A stretch of 64,000 nt of DNA, from positions 1 through 64,000 of the forward strand of contig DKGG01000011.1 of assembly GCA_002453155.1 (NCBI GenBank). Reading direction: 5' to 3'. Positions 19,187 to 27,567 of this stretch are shown piece after piece. Position numbers and translations under genes: made by a program. How positions within the stretch are numbered: the stretch's first letter is position 1; each line of letters begins with the position of its first letter. The stretch comes from Bdellovibrionaceae bacterium UBA6776. GTDB taxonomy: Bacteria; Bdellovibrionota; Bdellovibrionia; Bdellovibrionales; UBA1609. The notes beneath the pieces were generated by a model. It had not been told where the DNA came from and searched no databases. It was given only the letters and a program-made list of their open reading frames with translations.

Positions 19187-19965
19187 CAGTTTTTGTCCTT
19201 TTTCTGAGGAATCAAAATCTCATCAGTAAGTTCAATGGAGTCATCAGTGACTTCCGCCCATCGATCGTCCACGTGTCCAATTTTAACTTTGACCTTTTTC
19301 TTTTTGCCATTTCTTCGAAGAACCACCATGCCGTTGTGAACCGCAGAATAGGGAATCAATTTAGCATCTTTGATTTTTCCAACTTCGATGGTCACGTCGG
19401 CAGTCATTTGAGGAAGTACTTTTTCCCCCAACTTTTCCACTTCAATGTGTGCAAGGAACTCTCCGTTTTTAGGAAACAGCGACGAAACTTTACCGTTAAA
19501 GACGTTTCCACGAAGGCTTTCAAACAAGATTTTGGCCGGCTGGCCTGGAACTACCCGAAGAGCACTTTCTTGTTCCAAAGACACCTCGATGTAAAGGTCC
19601 TTTACATCTTCTTCTCTAAGAACGGTCGCCTGTGGGGGAACAATCTCTCCATCATGAAAGTTAATGCTTGTGAGAGTTCCGTCAAAAGGGGCTCTAAAGG
19701 TTTGGCCTTCGTCAAAGGTGATTAAAACAGAACCTTTGGGGACCACTTCGCCTTCTTTGAAATGAACCTTCCGAATGGAGGACAAAACTCCAAGTTTCAC
19801 CTCGTAGATGCGATTGGATTTTACAGTTCCTAAGCCGTAAACGGCTTCAGTCAAATCGCCAATTTTTGGAGAAACCGACTCATAGCTTTTTCGGGTCGAG
19901 TAAAAGATCAGCGAAAGTGCTAAGACAAGAAGGACGGCTCCACCGATCAGCCACTTTTTTTTCAT
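19186..19965 (-). CDS. Short periplasmic adaptor (HlyD/MacA-like)
   Basis: A 259-residue protein with a single N-terminal membrane anchor (about 5-23). The two lipoyl halves follow each other directly (VHFKEGEVVPKGSVL, then RAPFDGTLTSINFHDGEI), followed by beta-barrel and membrane-proximal domains. MacA-type adaptors are about 370 residues and carry an alpha-helical hairpin between the lipoyl halves that reaches TolC. That hairpin is absent here. The protein therefore probably serves the permease without a canonical TolC docking arm. First gene of the operon. Confidence 0.8.
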   Translation of the reverse strand: MKKKWLIGGAVLLVLALSLIFYSTRKSYESVSPKIGDLTEAVYGLGTVKSNRIYEVKLGVLSSIRKVHFKEGEVVPKGSVLITFDEGQTFRAPFDGTLTSINFHDGEIVPPQATVLREEDVKDLYIEVSLEQESALRVVPGQPAKILFESLRGNVFNGKVSSLFPKNGEFLAHIEVEKLGEKVLPQMTADVTIEVGKIKDAKLIPYSAVHNGMVVLRRNGKKKKVKVKIGHVDDRWAEVTDDSIELTDEILIPQKKDKN

Positions 19966-20109
19966 GAATGCTCCATTGAAAATCGATCAGCTCTGATTTT
20001 TACCACCCAAGTTTGAAGTTGTGAATGAATTTTCACAGACTCTCCATGCCAGAGAAGGGTCTTTTTCACTCGTCTTTTTTATTGTGAACAGAGAAAGCGA
20101 GGTTATCTT

Positions 20110-20268
20110 ATGGATCTGATACGAATCCTTTTGGCGATTTTTCTTCCACCCCTTGGAGTCTTCTTGCAAGTGGGCTTTGGTGGCGCATTTTGGCTGAACA
20201 TTCTTTTAACCCTTTTGGGTTACATCCCCGGCATCGTCCATGCCGTCTGGATCATCGCCAAACGGTAA
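20110..20268 (+). CDS. Pmp3/YqaE-family membrane peptide
   Basis: A 52-residue peptide with two membrane helices: the first ends in FLPPLGVFLQVGFG and the second carries LLTLLGYIPGIVHAVW. The PPLGVF and GYIPGIVHA signatures identify the Pmp3/UPF0057 family. These peptides occur in bacteria and eukaryotes and are linked to salt and membrane stress, with uncertain biochemistry. It is the first plus-strand gene after the divergent ABC export operon. Confidence 0.85.
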   Translation: MDLIRILLAIFLPPLGVFLQVGFGGAFWLNILLTLLGYIPGIVHAVWIIAKR

Positions 20269-20341
20269 GGCGCAATCCCTCCAGTTGAATGTCTGTTTTC
20301 TTAGGGCTATCGTTAATGAGTCAAAATCGAGGAGGGCGAGC

Positions 20342-20899
20342 ATGGCCAAAATTAATCCGCGCTGTATGGTTTCATCCGAGGGGTTAGAGTATGTGATTCG
20401 CAATCCTATAATAGAGGATGCCAAAGGAATTTTGGCTTTAGCAAATTCCGTTTCAAAGGAAAGTGAATTTCAGGTCAGCGAGCCCGACGAATTTAAGATG
20501 ACCATTTCCGAAGAGAAAAAATGGATTGAAAGGATGAATGTGAGCGAATGGAATTTGGTTTTGGTTGCAGAGTTCCAAGGAAAGATAATTGGACTTTTGG
20601 ATTTTCATTGCAACAGCAAACAAAGACGTCTTTCGCATACAGGTGGATTTGGAATATCCGTATTGAAGGAGCATCGCAATCAAAAAATTGGATCCATGTT
20701 GATCGAAACTCTTTTGGAATGGGCTCGCGGTGTCAGGCAAATTGAAAAAGTGACTCTGGCAGTGCTTGCAAGCAATGACCGAGCAATTTATTTGTACAAA
20801 AAGCTTGGCTTCCTAGAGGAAGGCCGCAGAATTAAGGCTATTAAACTGGGGCCGGACCAATATGTGGACGATATATTGATGGCTCGGTTTTTAGATTAA
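20342..20899 (+). CDS. GNAT-family N-acetyltransferase
   Basis: A 185-residue single-domain acetyltransferase: YVIRNPIIEDAKGI at the start, SVLKEHRNQKIGSMLIETLL as acetyl-CoA loop, and LAVLASNDRAIYLYKKLGFLEEGRR at the end. The C-terminal part resembles RimJ/RimL-like and spermidine-acetylase-like enzymes. AGGAGGG upstream of 20342 fixes the start; the frame is open further upstream but without signals. Substrate unknown. Confidence 0.8.
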   Translation: MAKINPRCMVSSEGLEYVIRNPIIEDAKGILALANSVSKESEFQVSEPDEFKMTISEEKKWIERMNVSEWNLVLVAEFQGKIIGLLDFHCNSKQRRLSHTGGFGISVLKEHRNQKIGSMLIETLLEWARGVRQIEKVTLAVLASNDRAIYLYKKLGFLEEGRRIKAIKLGPDQYVDDILMARFLD

Positions 20900-21091
20900 A
20901 ATATTTATTCATTCTGACCCATAATCTGCCAGACCATCAACGTTGGTGGTAATAGCAGTGGAGATTCGCCGAGGAATGATTTGAATTTTCAATAGAAGTT
21001 TTTGAGGTCAGAGACTACAGACGGTTGAGAACGGATGTTCCACCAAGGGATTTCCGGGTTGTTGACTGGAGGGATCTCGAATCTCGGAATC

Positions 21092-21131
21092 TGTCTCAAA
21101 TTCATTCACGTTTAAATCATTTTGAGACAAT
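21092..21131. promoter_or_regulatory. Inverted repeat upstream of the RCC1 lipoprotein gene
   Basis: The 285-base gap before the lipoprotein gene contains TGTCTCAAA (21092-21100) and its exact complement TTTGAGACA (21121-21129), with a 20-base spacer. The element TGAGACAAT (21123-21131) recurs upstream of the NHL lipoprotein gene, on the minus strand at 55348-55356. Its function is not known. Nothing else was seen in this gap. Confidence 0.4.
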
Positions 21132-21184
21132 GTTGCCTGAAGATAGGGCTCTCGACCTATGTCGGTAATGCCGATAAGTCATTA

Positions 21185-24100
21185 ATGAAGACTTACACGT
21201 TTTTACTTCTTCACATCTTTGTGGCGTCCGTTTTAATGGGCTGTACCCGTGAAGCAGAGGAGCGTGCCACTTTAAAATTTAAACTTCCTCAAGCAAATCT
21301 TTCAAACAAAGCAAATTCATTGTCGACCTCAACAGATACTTGGGGACTCGCGGATCCGACTGTCATATCAGACATCAGCTGTTATGGGATTCTCATTACA
21401 GACTCAAAATCTGAAGGAGCTTGCTACGACGAAAACGAAAATGTGGCTTTCAACTTGGGAAACATGTATGGACTTTTTGCGGCGGGAAGCGAAATTTCAC
21501 TGGATGTGAATTCCGGAAATGCAAAGACCATCCGCTTGATCGGTATGGTTGGATCCAGTGCAACAGATTGTGGAAGCTCTTTGTCTGCTTTAAACCTCTC
21601 AAGCTTTTCAATGCCTCAGGTGCTGGCAGCAAAAACATTGGACCTGGCTCCAGGCTTGAATGCGATGACCATGACCGCCTCTTTGACCGGAAAAAAACTC
21701 AATCATTGTAAAACAACCACTTCTAGTTTTGGTCCATCAAGTTCAACAACCACTCCAACGACTCCTGCAACCGTGGCGATCACAACCCCGTCTTCAGGTT
21801 CTTTCGTCAATGCTTCCAATCAATCTGCGTTGACTGTGAGCGGAACTTGCTCGGGGACGGGATCCCTCGTCACTCTTTCAGGAGATGCCACGGGGTCAAC
21901 TTCTTGTACGGCCGGAATTTGGACAACAACAGTAGATTTAACTTCTGCGGCTGAAGGGGCGGTCTCTCTGACGGCCAGCTACGGAGATGGAACCAATGCC
22001 GTTCAAGACTCCGTGTCTTTGGTGAAGGACAGCATGGCACCAACGGTTGCCTTCACATCACCGTCATCTGGCGCAACCATCAGCTCGGGCACGATGAGCT
22101 CTTTTTCTGTAACGGGAACTTGTTCTGAATCTGGCCAATCGATTTCAATTTCCGGAGACGCGACGGGAACAGCTGCGTGTTCCTCTTCTGTTTGGTCAAC
22201 CAGTTTGGATTTTTCAGGGGCGTCCGATGGAACAGTTTCTATCAGTGCCACGCAAACCGATCTTGCGGGCAATATTTCAACATCAGCGTCCATCTCATTT
22301 AACAAATCAACTTCGGTTGCCGTATTGTCAATTTCGGATGGAGCCACTTATGATTTTGGTACGGTTGCAAATGGAGCTTCTTCAAACAAAACATTTACTG
22401 TAACTAATTCGGGTTCTGTTTCCGCCACAGCAATGGGAGGAAGTGGGCTCGCATCTCCATTTACATTTCAAGGGGGGACTTTTCCTGGAACGGGTGGAGA
22501 CTGTGGTTCAACTTTGGCGGCCGCTGCGACATGCACGATCGTTGTGACTTATGCTCCGACGGCCACGGGACTTCATACGGATACGATTTCTGTAGACTAC
22601 AATGATGGATCGGCGGCTCAATCTGCGACCCGGGACATTCAAGGAACGGGTGCCGCACCTGCCGTGCTGACAATTTCAGAATCCAACCCTTACAACTATG
22701 GCACCCTTGCAAGTGGAGCTTCGGCAACCATGACATTTACCGTTTCTAATACAGGTTCAGTCACGGCAACTTCAATTGCAGAGACCGGACTTGCCGCTCC
22801 ATTTGCTTTTACCGGTGGGAGCTATCCAGGGACCAGCGGAACTTGCACACCGACTTTGGCTGCTGGTGCAAATTGCACCATTGACTTGAGTTATTCACCA
22901 ACGGCGACGGGTGCCCATACAGACACGATAAATTTAACCTACAATGATGGTGCCGCGGCTCAATCTGTCACCCATGATGTTCAGGGAACGGGCGCAGTGC
23001 CGGCTTCATTAACCATTTCAAATGGGCCGACCTATGACTTTGGAAATGTCACTTCTCTAGGATACGAGACGGTCACTTTAACAATCACCAATTCAGGGGG
23101 AGTGGCCGCCAGTTCTCTTTCGGGAAGTGGACTTTCAGGATCTTTTTCTTTTGTTGGTGGAGGCTATCCGGGAACAGGTGGAGACTGTGGAGGATCTTTG
23201 GCCGCGGCGGCTTCTTGTGATGTGGTTGTTAAGTTTTTACCTACAGGGCTTGGGCCATTTACCGCAACTTTGAGTATGGATTATAACAATGGTGCCGCAT
23301 CACAATCTGCCACTCTTGATCTTCAAGGAACGGGAATCAATGCCTTTGTTTGGGCCGCACCTGGCAATGAACAGACCTGTGGAATTACCGATTCGGGCCA
23401 GGGGATGTGCTGGGGAAGAAACGTTGAGGGGAACCTTGGCGATAGCACCACGACGGATTCTTTAACTTCTGTTGGAATTAACGGAGCTTATGTTTGGGAT
23501 ATGATGAGTTCCAATACAAGAACAACCTGTGGAGTGATCAATAACGGAGACGCTTATTGTTGGGGTGAGGGCACAGGGGGACAAATCGGAAATGGATCTT
23601 CTGCCAACCAGTCGGTGCCGGCCTTGGTTTCGGGATCTCACTCTTGGGTTGAGGTTTCGGTGGGGCTTCAACACGTTTGTGGATTGACAGCCGGCGGAGA
23701 TATTTACTGCTGGGGAACAAATCCCAGCGGACAGCTTGGAAATAACAGTACAACAACCAGCAACGTTCCTTTGATAGTGAGTGGAGGGTTGACCTTTATT
23801 GACGTGGAGGTTGGCGGGTCGAGCTCTTGTGGAATCACAAATACAAACGCCGCCTATTGCTGGGGTCTGAATACCAATGGCCAATTAGGTGATGGAACTA
23901 CAACCACTCGTTTGGTGCCAACTTTGGTAGGTGGGGCTCATTCGTGGAACGAAATTTCAGTAGGAGGTTCTCACGCCTGTGGAATCACCACCAGCGGCAC
24001 CCTCTATTGTTGGGGAGCGGGGACATCGGGACAAATCGGAAACGCTCAAAGCTTTGAGCAGACGTCACCCACACAAGAATCTTTTGGGGCCACGGATTGG

Positions 24101-24394
24101 GACTACGTGACCTCTGGAAATCAGCACAACTGTGCTGTGAATCTTTCAGGCGACATCTATTGCTGGGGAGCGAATACTTCTGGGCAACTTGGAAATGGCA
24201 CAACCACAACAAGCAACTCACCCTCTCTCATTTCGGCGACCGGTCCATTTGATAATGTTTTTTCCAGTTACAATCACACCTGCGGTGTTAAAAGTAACGG
24301 CTTGCTGACCTGCTGGGGAAATAATGCCAATGGCCAGCTTGGAACTGGTTCCACTTCAACCTATGAGTCTACTCCTTTAGATGTGAATCCATAG
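21185..24394 (+). CDS. Large surface lipoprotein with RCC1 propeller
   Basis: A 1069-residue lipoprotein. A signal peptide ends in the lipobox LMGC. Then come an N-terminal module (about 20-175) shared with the NHL lipoprotein at 52578, a Thr/Ser-rich linker, two Ig-like Big repeats (nt ~21770-22310), and three choice-of-anchor-D/ASH-type repeats (nt ~22310-23340). A seven-bladed RCC1 propeller (nt ~23340-24390) closes it, with repeats of the form CG(I/V)...YCWG...GQLGNG. The paired Cys in each blade suggest disulfides outside the cytoplasm. It is probably displayed on the outer membrane for binding or adhesion. The start at 21185 is chosen for the signal peptide. Confidence 0.85.
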   Translation: MKTYTFLLLHIFVASVLMGCTREAEERATLKFKLPQANLSNKANSLSTSTDTWGLADPTVISDISCYGILITDSKSEGACYDENENVAFNLGNMYGLFAAGSEISLDVNSGNAKTIRLIGMVGSSATDCGSSLSALNLSSFSMPQVLAAKTLDLAPGLNAMTMTASLTGKKLNHCKTTTSSFGPSSSTTTPTTPATVAITTPSSGSFVNASNQSALTVSGTCSGTGSLVTLSGDATGSTSCTAGIWTTTVDLTSAAEGAVSLTASYGDGTNAVQDSVSLVKDSMAPTVAFTSPSSGATISSGTMSSFSVTGTCSESGQSISISGDATGTAACSSSVWSTSLDFSGASDGTVSISATQTDLAGNISTSASISFNKSTSVAVLSISDGATYDFGTVANGASSNKTFTVTNSGSVSATAMGGSGLASPFTFQGGTFPGTGGDCGSTLAAAATCTIVVTYAPTATGLHTDTISVDYNDGSAAQSATRDIQGTGAAPAVLTISESNPYNYGTLASGASATMTFTVSNTGSVTATSIAETGLAAPFAFTGGSYPGTSGTCTPTLAAGANCTIDLSYSPTATGAHTDTINLTYNDGAAAQSVTHDVQGTGAVPASLTISNGPTYDFGNVTSLGYETVTLTITNSGGVAASSLSGSGLSGSFSFVGGGYPGTGGDCGGSLAAAASCDVVVKFLPTGLGPFTATLSMDYNNGAASQSATLDLQGTGINAFVWAAPGNEQTCGITDSGQGMCWGRNVEGNLGDSTTTDSLTSVGINGAYVWDMMSSNTRTTCGVINNGDAYCWGEGTGGQIGNGSSANQSVPALVSGSHSWVEVSVGLQHVCGLTAGGDIYCWGTNPSGQLGNNSTTTSNVPLIVSGGLTFIDVEVGGSSSCGITNTNAAYCWGLNTNGQLGDGTTTTRLVPTLVGGAHSWNEISVGGSHACGITTSGTLYCWGAGTSGQIGNAQSFEQTSPTQESFGATDWDYVTSGNQHNCAVNLSGDIYCWGANTSGQLGNGTTTTSNSPSLISATGPFDNVFSSYNHTCGVKSNGLLTCWGNNANGQLGTGSTSTYESTPLDVNP

Positions 24395-24614
24395 GTTTGT
24401 AAAATAAAAAAATATCTATCCCAAAGTTCCTCGAGAAGCCAATTTCGCACACACAATTATTTTTGATCATACACTTGGTAAAAAACACTACAGATTCTCT
24501 TTATATTAAAATCTTTCCTTTGATAGAGATTTATGCTCCTTCAAGTGTAGAAAAGCTCATTTCATGGCTTAGGAATTGGAAGAAATGGTGTAGAGTAGAG
24601 TGAAGTCGAGGGCA

Positions 24615-25061
24615 ATGATGAGAAGTGATAATTTCAATTTGATGTATGGCTATGAATCTAAATGGATTCAAGAAGTGACGAGCCTCTTCAATAAGACCGA
24701 AATGAATCGTGACAACTCAGTGATGGTAGATCGTGCAACCCAAAATAGTCAGGTGCTTGCATCAGTCTGGAATGGCCAAAATCTTCTTGCGATTGGAAGA
24801 ATGCTGACAGACTTTCAGATGTATTCGAATATTTTTGATGTGGTGGTGGATCCAGAGTTTCAAAAAAAAGGACTTGGAAGAAGAGTGATGGAGGCACTCA
24901 TGGCAAAAGCTCCTGCCACTTGTTTTTACCTCACATCAACCTTTGGAAATGAACCTTTCTACTTAAATCTGGGCTATCGATATCACAAGACTGCAATGGC
25001 TCGATATCCGGAGTTTTTCGGAAAATCTTCTTATCTTGATTGGGAGAGGGAGATTGAGTAG
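24615..25061 (+). CDS. GNAT-family N-acetyltransferase
   Basis: A 148-residue single-domain enzyme: VVVDPEFQKKGLGRRVMEALM is the acetyl-CoA loop region and FGNEPFYLNLGYRY the C-terminal motif. It resembles small aralkylamine or PhnO-like N-acetyltransferases. The ATG at 24615 follows CGAGGG; an in-frame GTG at 24600 is less likely. Another GNAT gene follows in the same direction 22 bases later. Substrate unknown. Confidence 0.75.
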   Translation: MMRSDNFNLMYGYESKWIQEVTSLFNKTEMNRDNSVMVDRATQNSQVLASVWNGQNLLAIGRMLTDFQMYSNIFDVVVDPEFQKKGLGRRVMEALMAKAPATCFYLTSTFGNEPFYLNLGYRYHKTAMARYPEFFGKSSYLDWEREIE

Positions 25062-25083
25062 CTTCTTTGGGGGGGCGGTGACC

Positions 25084-25935
25084 ATGATTTGTATTCAACA
25101 AATCGAAAATTCAAGTGATTCTAAAGTTTTAGATTTTCTCAATCGATTTGAGGAAACTTCTCAGTTTTTAATCAATAATTTATCGACTTATGGTCCTCGT
25201 CTTACAGATCATCACAACAGTGGCAATTTTAAGGCTATTTTAAAGAATGAAGAAATCATCGGGGTGTTTTGTCTCAGTCTTAGGGGGAACCTTCTCATTC
25301 AAACATCCGAGCCGTTGGCATCCAAATTGATAGCCGAAGATTGCGGGAAGGAAAGCCATTTAATCAAAGGTTTGATTGGAGATTGGAATTCCGTAGCTCC
25401 GCTTTTTGAATATCTAAAAAAGAGCAATTCTGATTTTGCGCCGACCTTGATCGAAAAAGAAGTGTTATATAGGTTGGATTTGAAATCTGAACATCAAAAC
25501 TTAGTGAAAGATCAACGAGTCAGATTTTTGAACGAAAATGACTTTGACCCGTGGCTAGTTCAGTCAAAGCTTTACAATGAAGAGCTGAATCTTCCGAATC
25601 CTCTTTCAGAAGATCAGATACGCCATAGTTTCAATGAGGCGGTCTTGCGTAAGATGTGGTGGGGGTTATTTGAAAACAGCCGACTTTTATCTCGAGCAGG
25701 ATTGAATTCCAGTGGAAACAAGGTGGGTCAAGTGGGTGGAGTGTTTACGCCTCACGAGTACAGAAAGCAAGGTCTCGCCAAATCAACGATGCTTCATATG
25801 CTTTGCGATTGTAGGGATCATTTTGGACATTACAAAAGCATCTTATTTACTGGAGAATCTGATGTTGCAGCTCGCAAGCTTTACGAGTCCATCGGCTACA
25901 GCCACATCGGATATTTTGGGTTGATACTGAGCTAA
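25084..25935 (+). CDS. GNAT-family N-acetyltransferase (FR47-like)
   Basis: A 283-residue two-lobed GNAT protein. The C-terminal lobe has VGGVFTPHEYRKQGLAKSTM and ARKLYESIGYSHIGYFG. The N-terminal lobe is the degenerate domain found in FR47-type enzymes. The ATG at 25084 follows a G-rich ribosome site. It converges on a solute-binding-protein gene with a 2-base gap. Substrate unknown. Confidence 0.75.
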   Translation: MICIQQIENSSDSKVLDFLNRFEETSQFLINNLSTYGPRLTDHHNSGNFKAILKNEEIIGVFCLSLRGNLLIQTSEPLASKLIAEDCGKESHLIKGLIGDWNSVAPLFEYLKKSNSDFAPTLIEKEVLYRLDLKSEHQNLVKDQRVRFLNENDFDPWLVQSKLYNEELNLPNPLSEDQIRHSFNEAVLRKMWWGLFENSRLLSRAGLNSSGNKVGQVGGVFTPHEYRKQGLAKSTMLHMLCDCRDHFGHYKSILFTGESDVAARKLYESIGYSHIGYFGLILS

Positions 25936-25937
25936 AG

Positions 25938-27380
25938 TTAATTTGAATCAATTTCCAATTGGTCAAATTTCATCACACTCAATGTTGGGTGAATCGAATT
26001 TTGGTTTATGTATGGAGAGATATAAAGCTGCAGACCATAGTGGCTCATGGGGATGATCGCGCAGTCTGCATCTATAGTTTCAAAAAATTGTGACTCAAAA
26101 TCTTTTTCTGACAATTGATTTTGTTCATAGGATTTGACGAGGGCGCAAATTTTACCAGAGGGATCAGGAAGTCTGATTCCTAAATTTGAGCAAAACACGA
26201 CTCCAATTCCCCAAGGCTCCAACTTTTTTCCAACAGATGAGCTCCTTAATCGAATGTCAAATGAAGGATCTGACATGGACTTCCAATTCACACTATTGTT
26301 TGCAAATTGGTATTTAAATCCGCCCTCATCCAGCGCGGGTTTTAAGGAACTCCATGAATAAAATCTCGGTGATCCGTCTTCGATAGGCTCTTGCCCCTCA
26401 ATGGTTAAGACCTCTTTGCCTAAATCAAGAGGTTGTAAAGTCCTCTCTTTTTGAAATTCAATTTTTTGATTGGGATAGAAGGTTTCACTTTTGATATGAT
26501 TGGTGGAACTGATTCCAGCAGAAGATCTGTGCTTATCAATGAGAGATCTAAGATAGGAGCGATTCTCTTTTTTAGCAAATAGACCCGAATCCAAATTGCC
26601 AAGCAAAATTGCATTTAGATATTCTGGAAAAAGTGGGAAAGGCTCAAGGCCTTGGGGGGGCTCTATCGAGTTCAGAGCGTTGTCAACAATCCACAATTCG
26701 GAGTCCGTTATGGATTTCGGAACTTCGTGAGTGAAAATTACTTTCGATGGAAAAGTAGAAGATCTCTCAAGGTTCCAACAGGGATTTTTTTCCAGTACGT
26801 ATCTTTTGCCAACTTGAACCTGGGTGACCACATATGGGCCTGAGGAGATAAAAGATTCTTTATCCCTCCAATGTCCTTCGGCAGTGAGGTTTGTCGAGGA
26901 AATGTAGCCAAAGGGAGCAAAAGAAAGAATCTCCACCAAACCACTGCGAACAGGTTCGTTAAATGTGAATGTTAGAGTTTTTTCGTTGCTCAAAATTCCA
27001 TTGATTGCAAAATCTCCATTTTTAAGATTTTCGTATCCAACCAATTTATTGAAAATCGGGACCTCTCGATTTTCAGATAGGTTTTTAATTGATCGCAATA
27101 GGCTTTCTCTGAAACGACTTGGAGTTATTTGTTCACCATTTTCGCAGAACAAATTTTCACGCAGTTCAAATTGCCATTGATTTGGTGATACCCGTTCCCA
27201 ACTTTTTGCTAAACGAGGCTCATATCTTCCTTGATTGGAGTGATAGACAAGATTTCCAATCAGTTGTTGAACAATGACAGCCGATTCATAGCGTTCGGCT
27301 TCAAAAAGATCCAGAGTGATGGGCGATCGAGGACCAACGATGACATAGTTCAGTTCCAAATTTTTTGGTTGTTCAGCCAT
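25938..27380 (-). CDS. Family-5 solute-binding-protein homologue, no signal peptide
   Basis: A 480-residue protein of the SBP_bac_5 (oligopeptide-binding DppA/OppA) fold: RYEPRLAKSWERVSPNQWQFELRE and the SSGPYVVTQVQVGKRYVLEKN segment are family signatures. It begins MAEQPKNLELNYV, with no hydrophobic signal, so it should stay in the cytoplasm unless the start is misread. Family members normally deliver peptides to an ABC permease, but none is encoded nearby. It diverges from the related gene at 27568. Its second half is more diverged than its first. It may bind peptides in the cytoplasm as part of the 26-33 kb cluster. Confidence 0.75.
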   Translation of the reverse strand: MAEQPKNLELNYVIVGPRSPITLDLFEAERYESAVIVQQLIGNLVYHSNQGRYEPRLAKSWERVSPNQWQFELRENLFCENGEQITPSRFRESLLRSIKNLSENREVPIFNKLVGYENLKNGDFAINGILSNEKTLTFTFNEPVRSGLVEILSFAPFGYISSTNLTAEGHWRDKESFISSGPYVVTQVQVGKRYVLEKNPCWNLERSSTFPSKVIFTHEVPKSITDSELWIVDNALNSIEPPQGLEPFPLFPEYLNAILLGNLDSGLFAKKENRSYLRSLIDKHRSSAGISSTNHIKSETFYPNQKIEFQKERTLQPLDLGKEVLTIEGQEPIEDGSPRFYSWSSLKPALDEGGFKYQFANNSVNWKSMSDPSFDIRLRSSSVGKKLEPWGIGVVFCSNLGIRLPDPSGKICALVKSYEQNQLSEKDFESQFFETIDADCAIIPMSHYGLQLYISPYINQNSIHPTLSVMKFDQLEIDSN

Positions 27381-27538
27381 ATTCGAATTGTCATAAATTT
27401 TTTGGAAAGAGTCATTTTATGGGAGTTGCTCTGAAGGTCTCTTAAATGGGAACTCGGCCTGAACATGTAAATAAGTCCATGTAAGGAGGGGTGATTTTAG
27501 AATTTTTTCCCATCCGATAAGGATCTCAGCCAAAGCTC

Positions 27539-27551
27539 TTGATTAAATCAA
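27539..27551. promoter_or_regulatory. Palindrome TTGATTAAATCAA before the SBP gene
   Basis: A perfect palindrome, TTGATT-A-AATCAA, lies 16 bases before the SBP start at 27568. A close copy (TTGATTAAATTCAAA) lies at 29239-29253 before the 75-residue peptide gene. A strong AAGGAGGGG site at 27483-27491 has no long frame behind it. The shared element suggests co-regulation; the regulator is unknown. Confidence 0.4.
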
Positions 27552-27567
27552 AGAAGTAGATCAAATA

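Noticed and set aside
17259..19965. MacAB-TolC drug efflux pump
   Set aside because: The adaptor lacks the hairpin that contacts TolC and no TolC gene is adjacent; ATPase and permease are separate proteins rather than a MacB fusion.
23340..24390. CRISPR or tandem DNA repeat
   Set aside because: The repeats are protein repeats (RCC1 blades) of about 50 codons within one open frame; the same holds for the NHL repeats at 52.6-54.7 kb.
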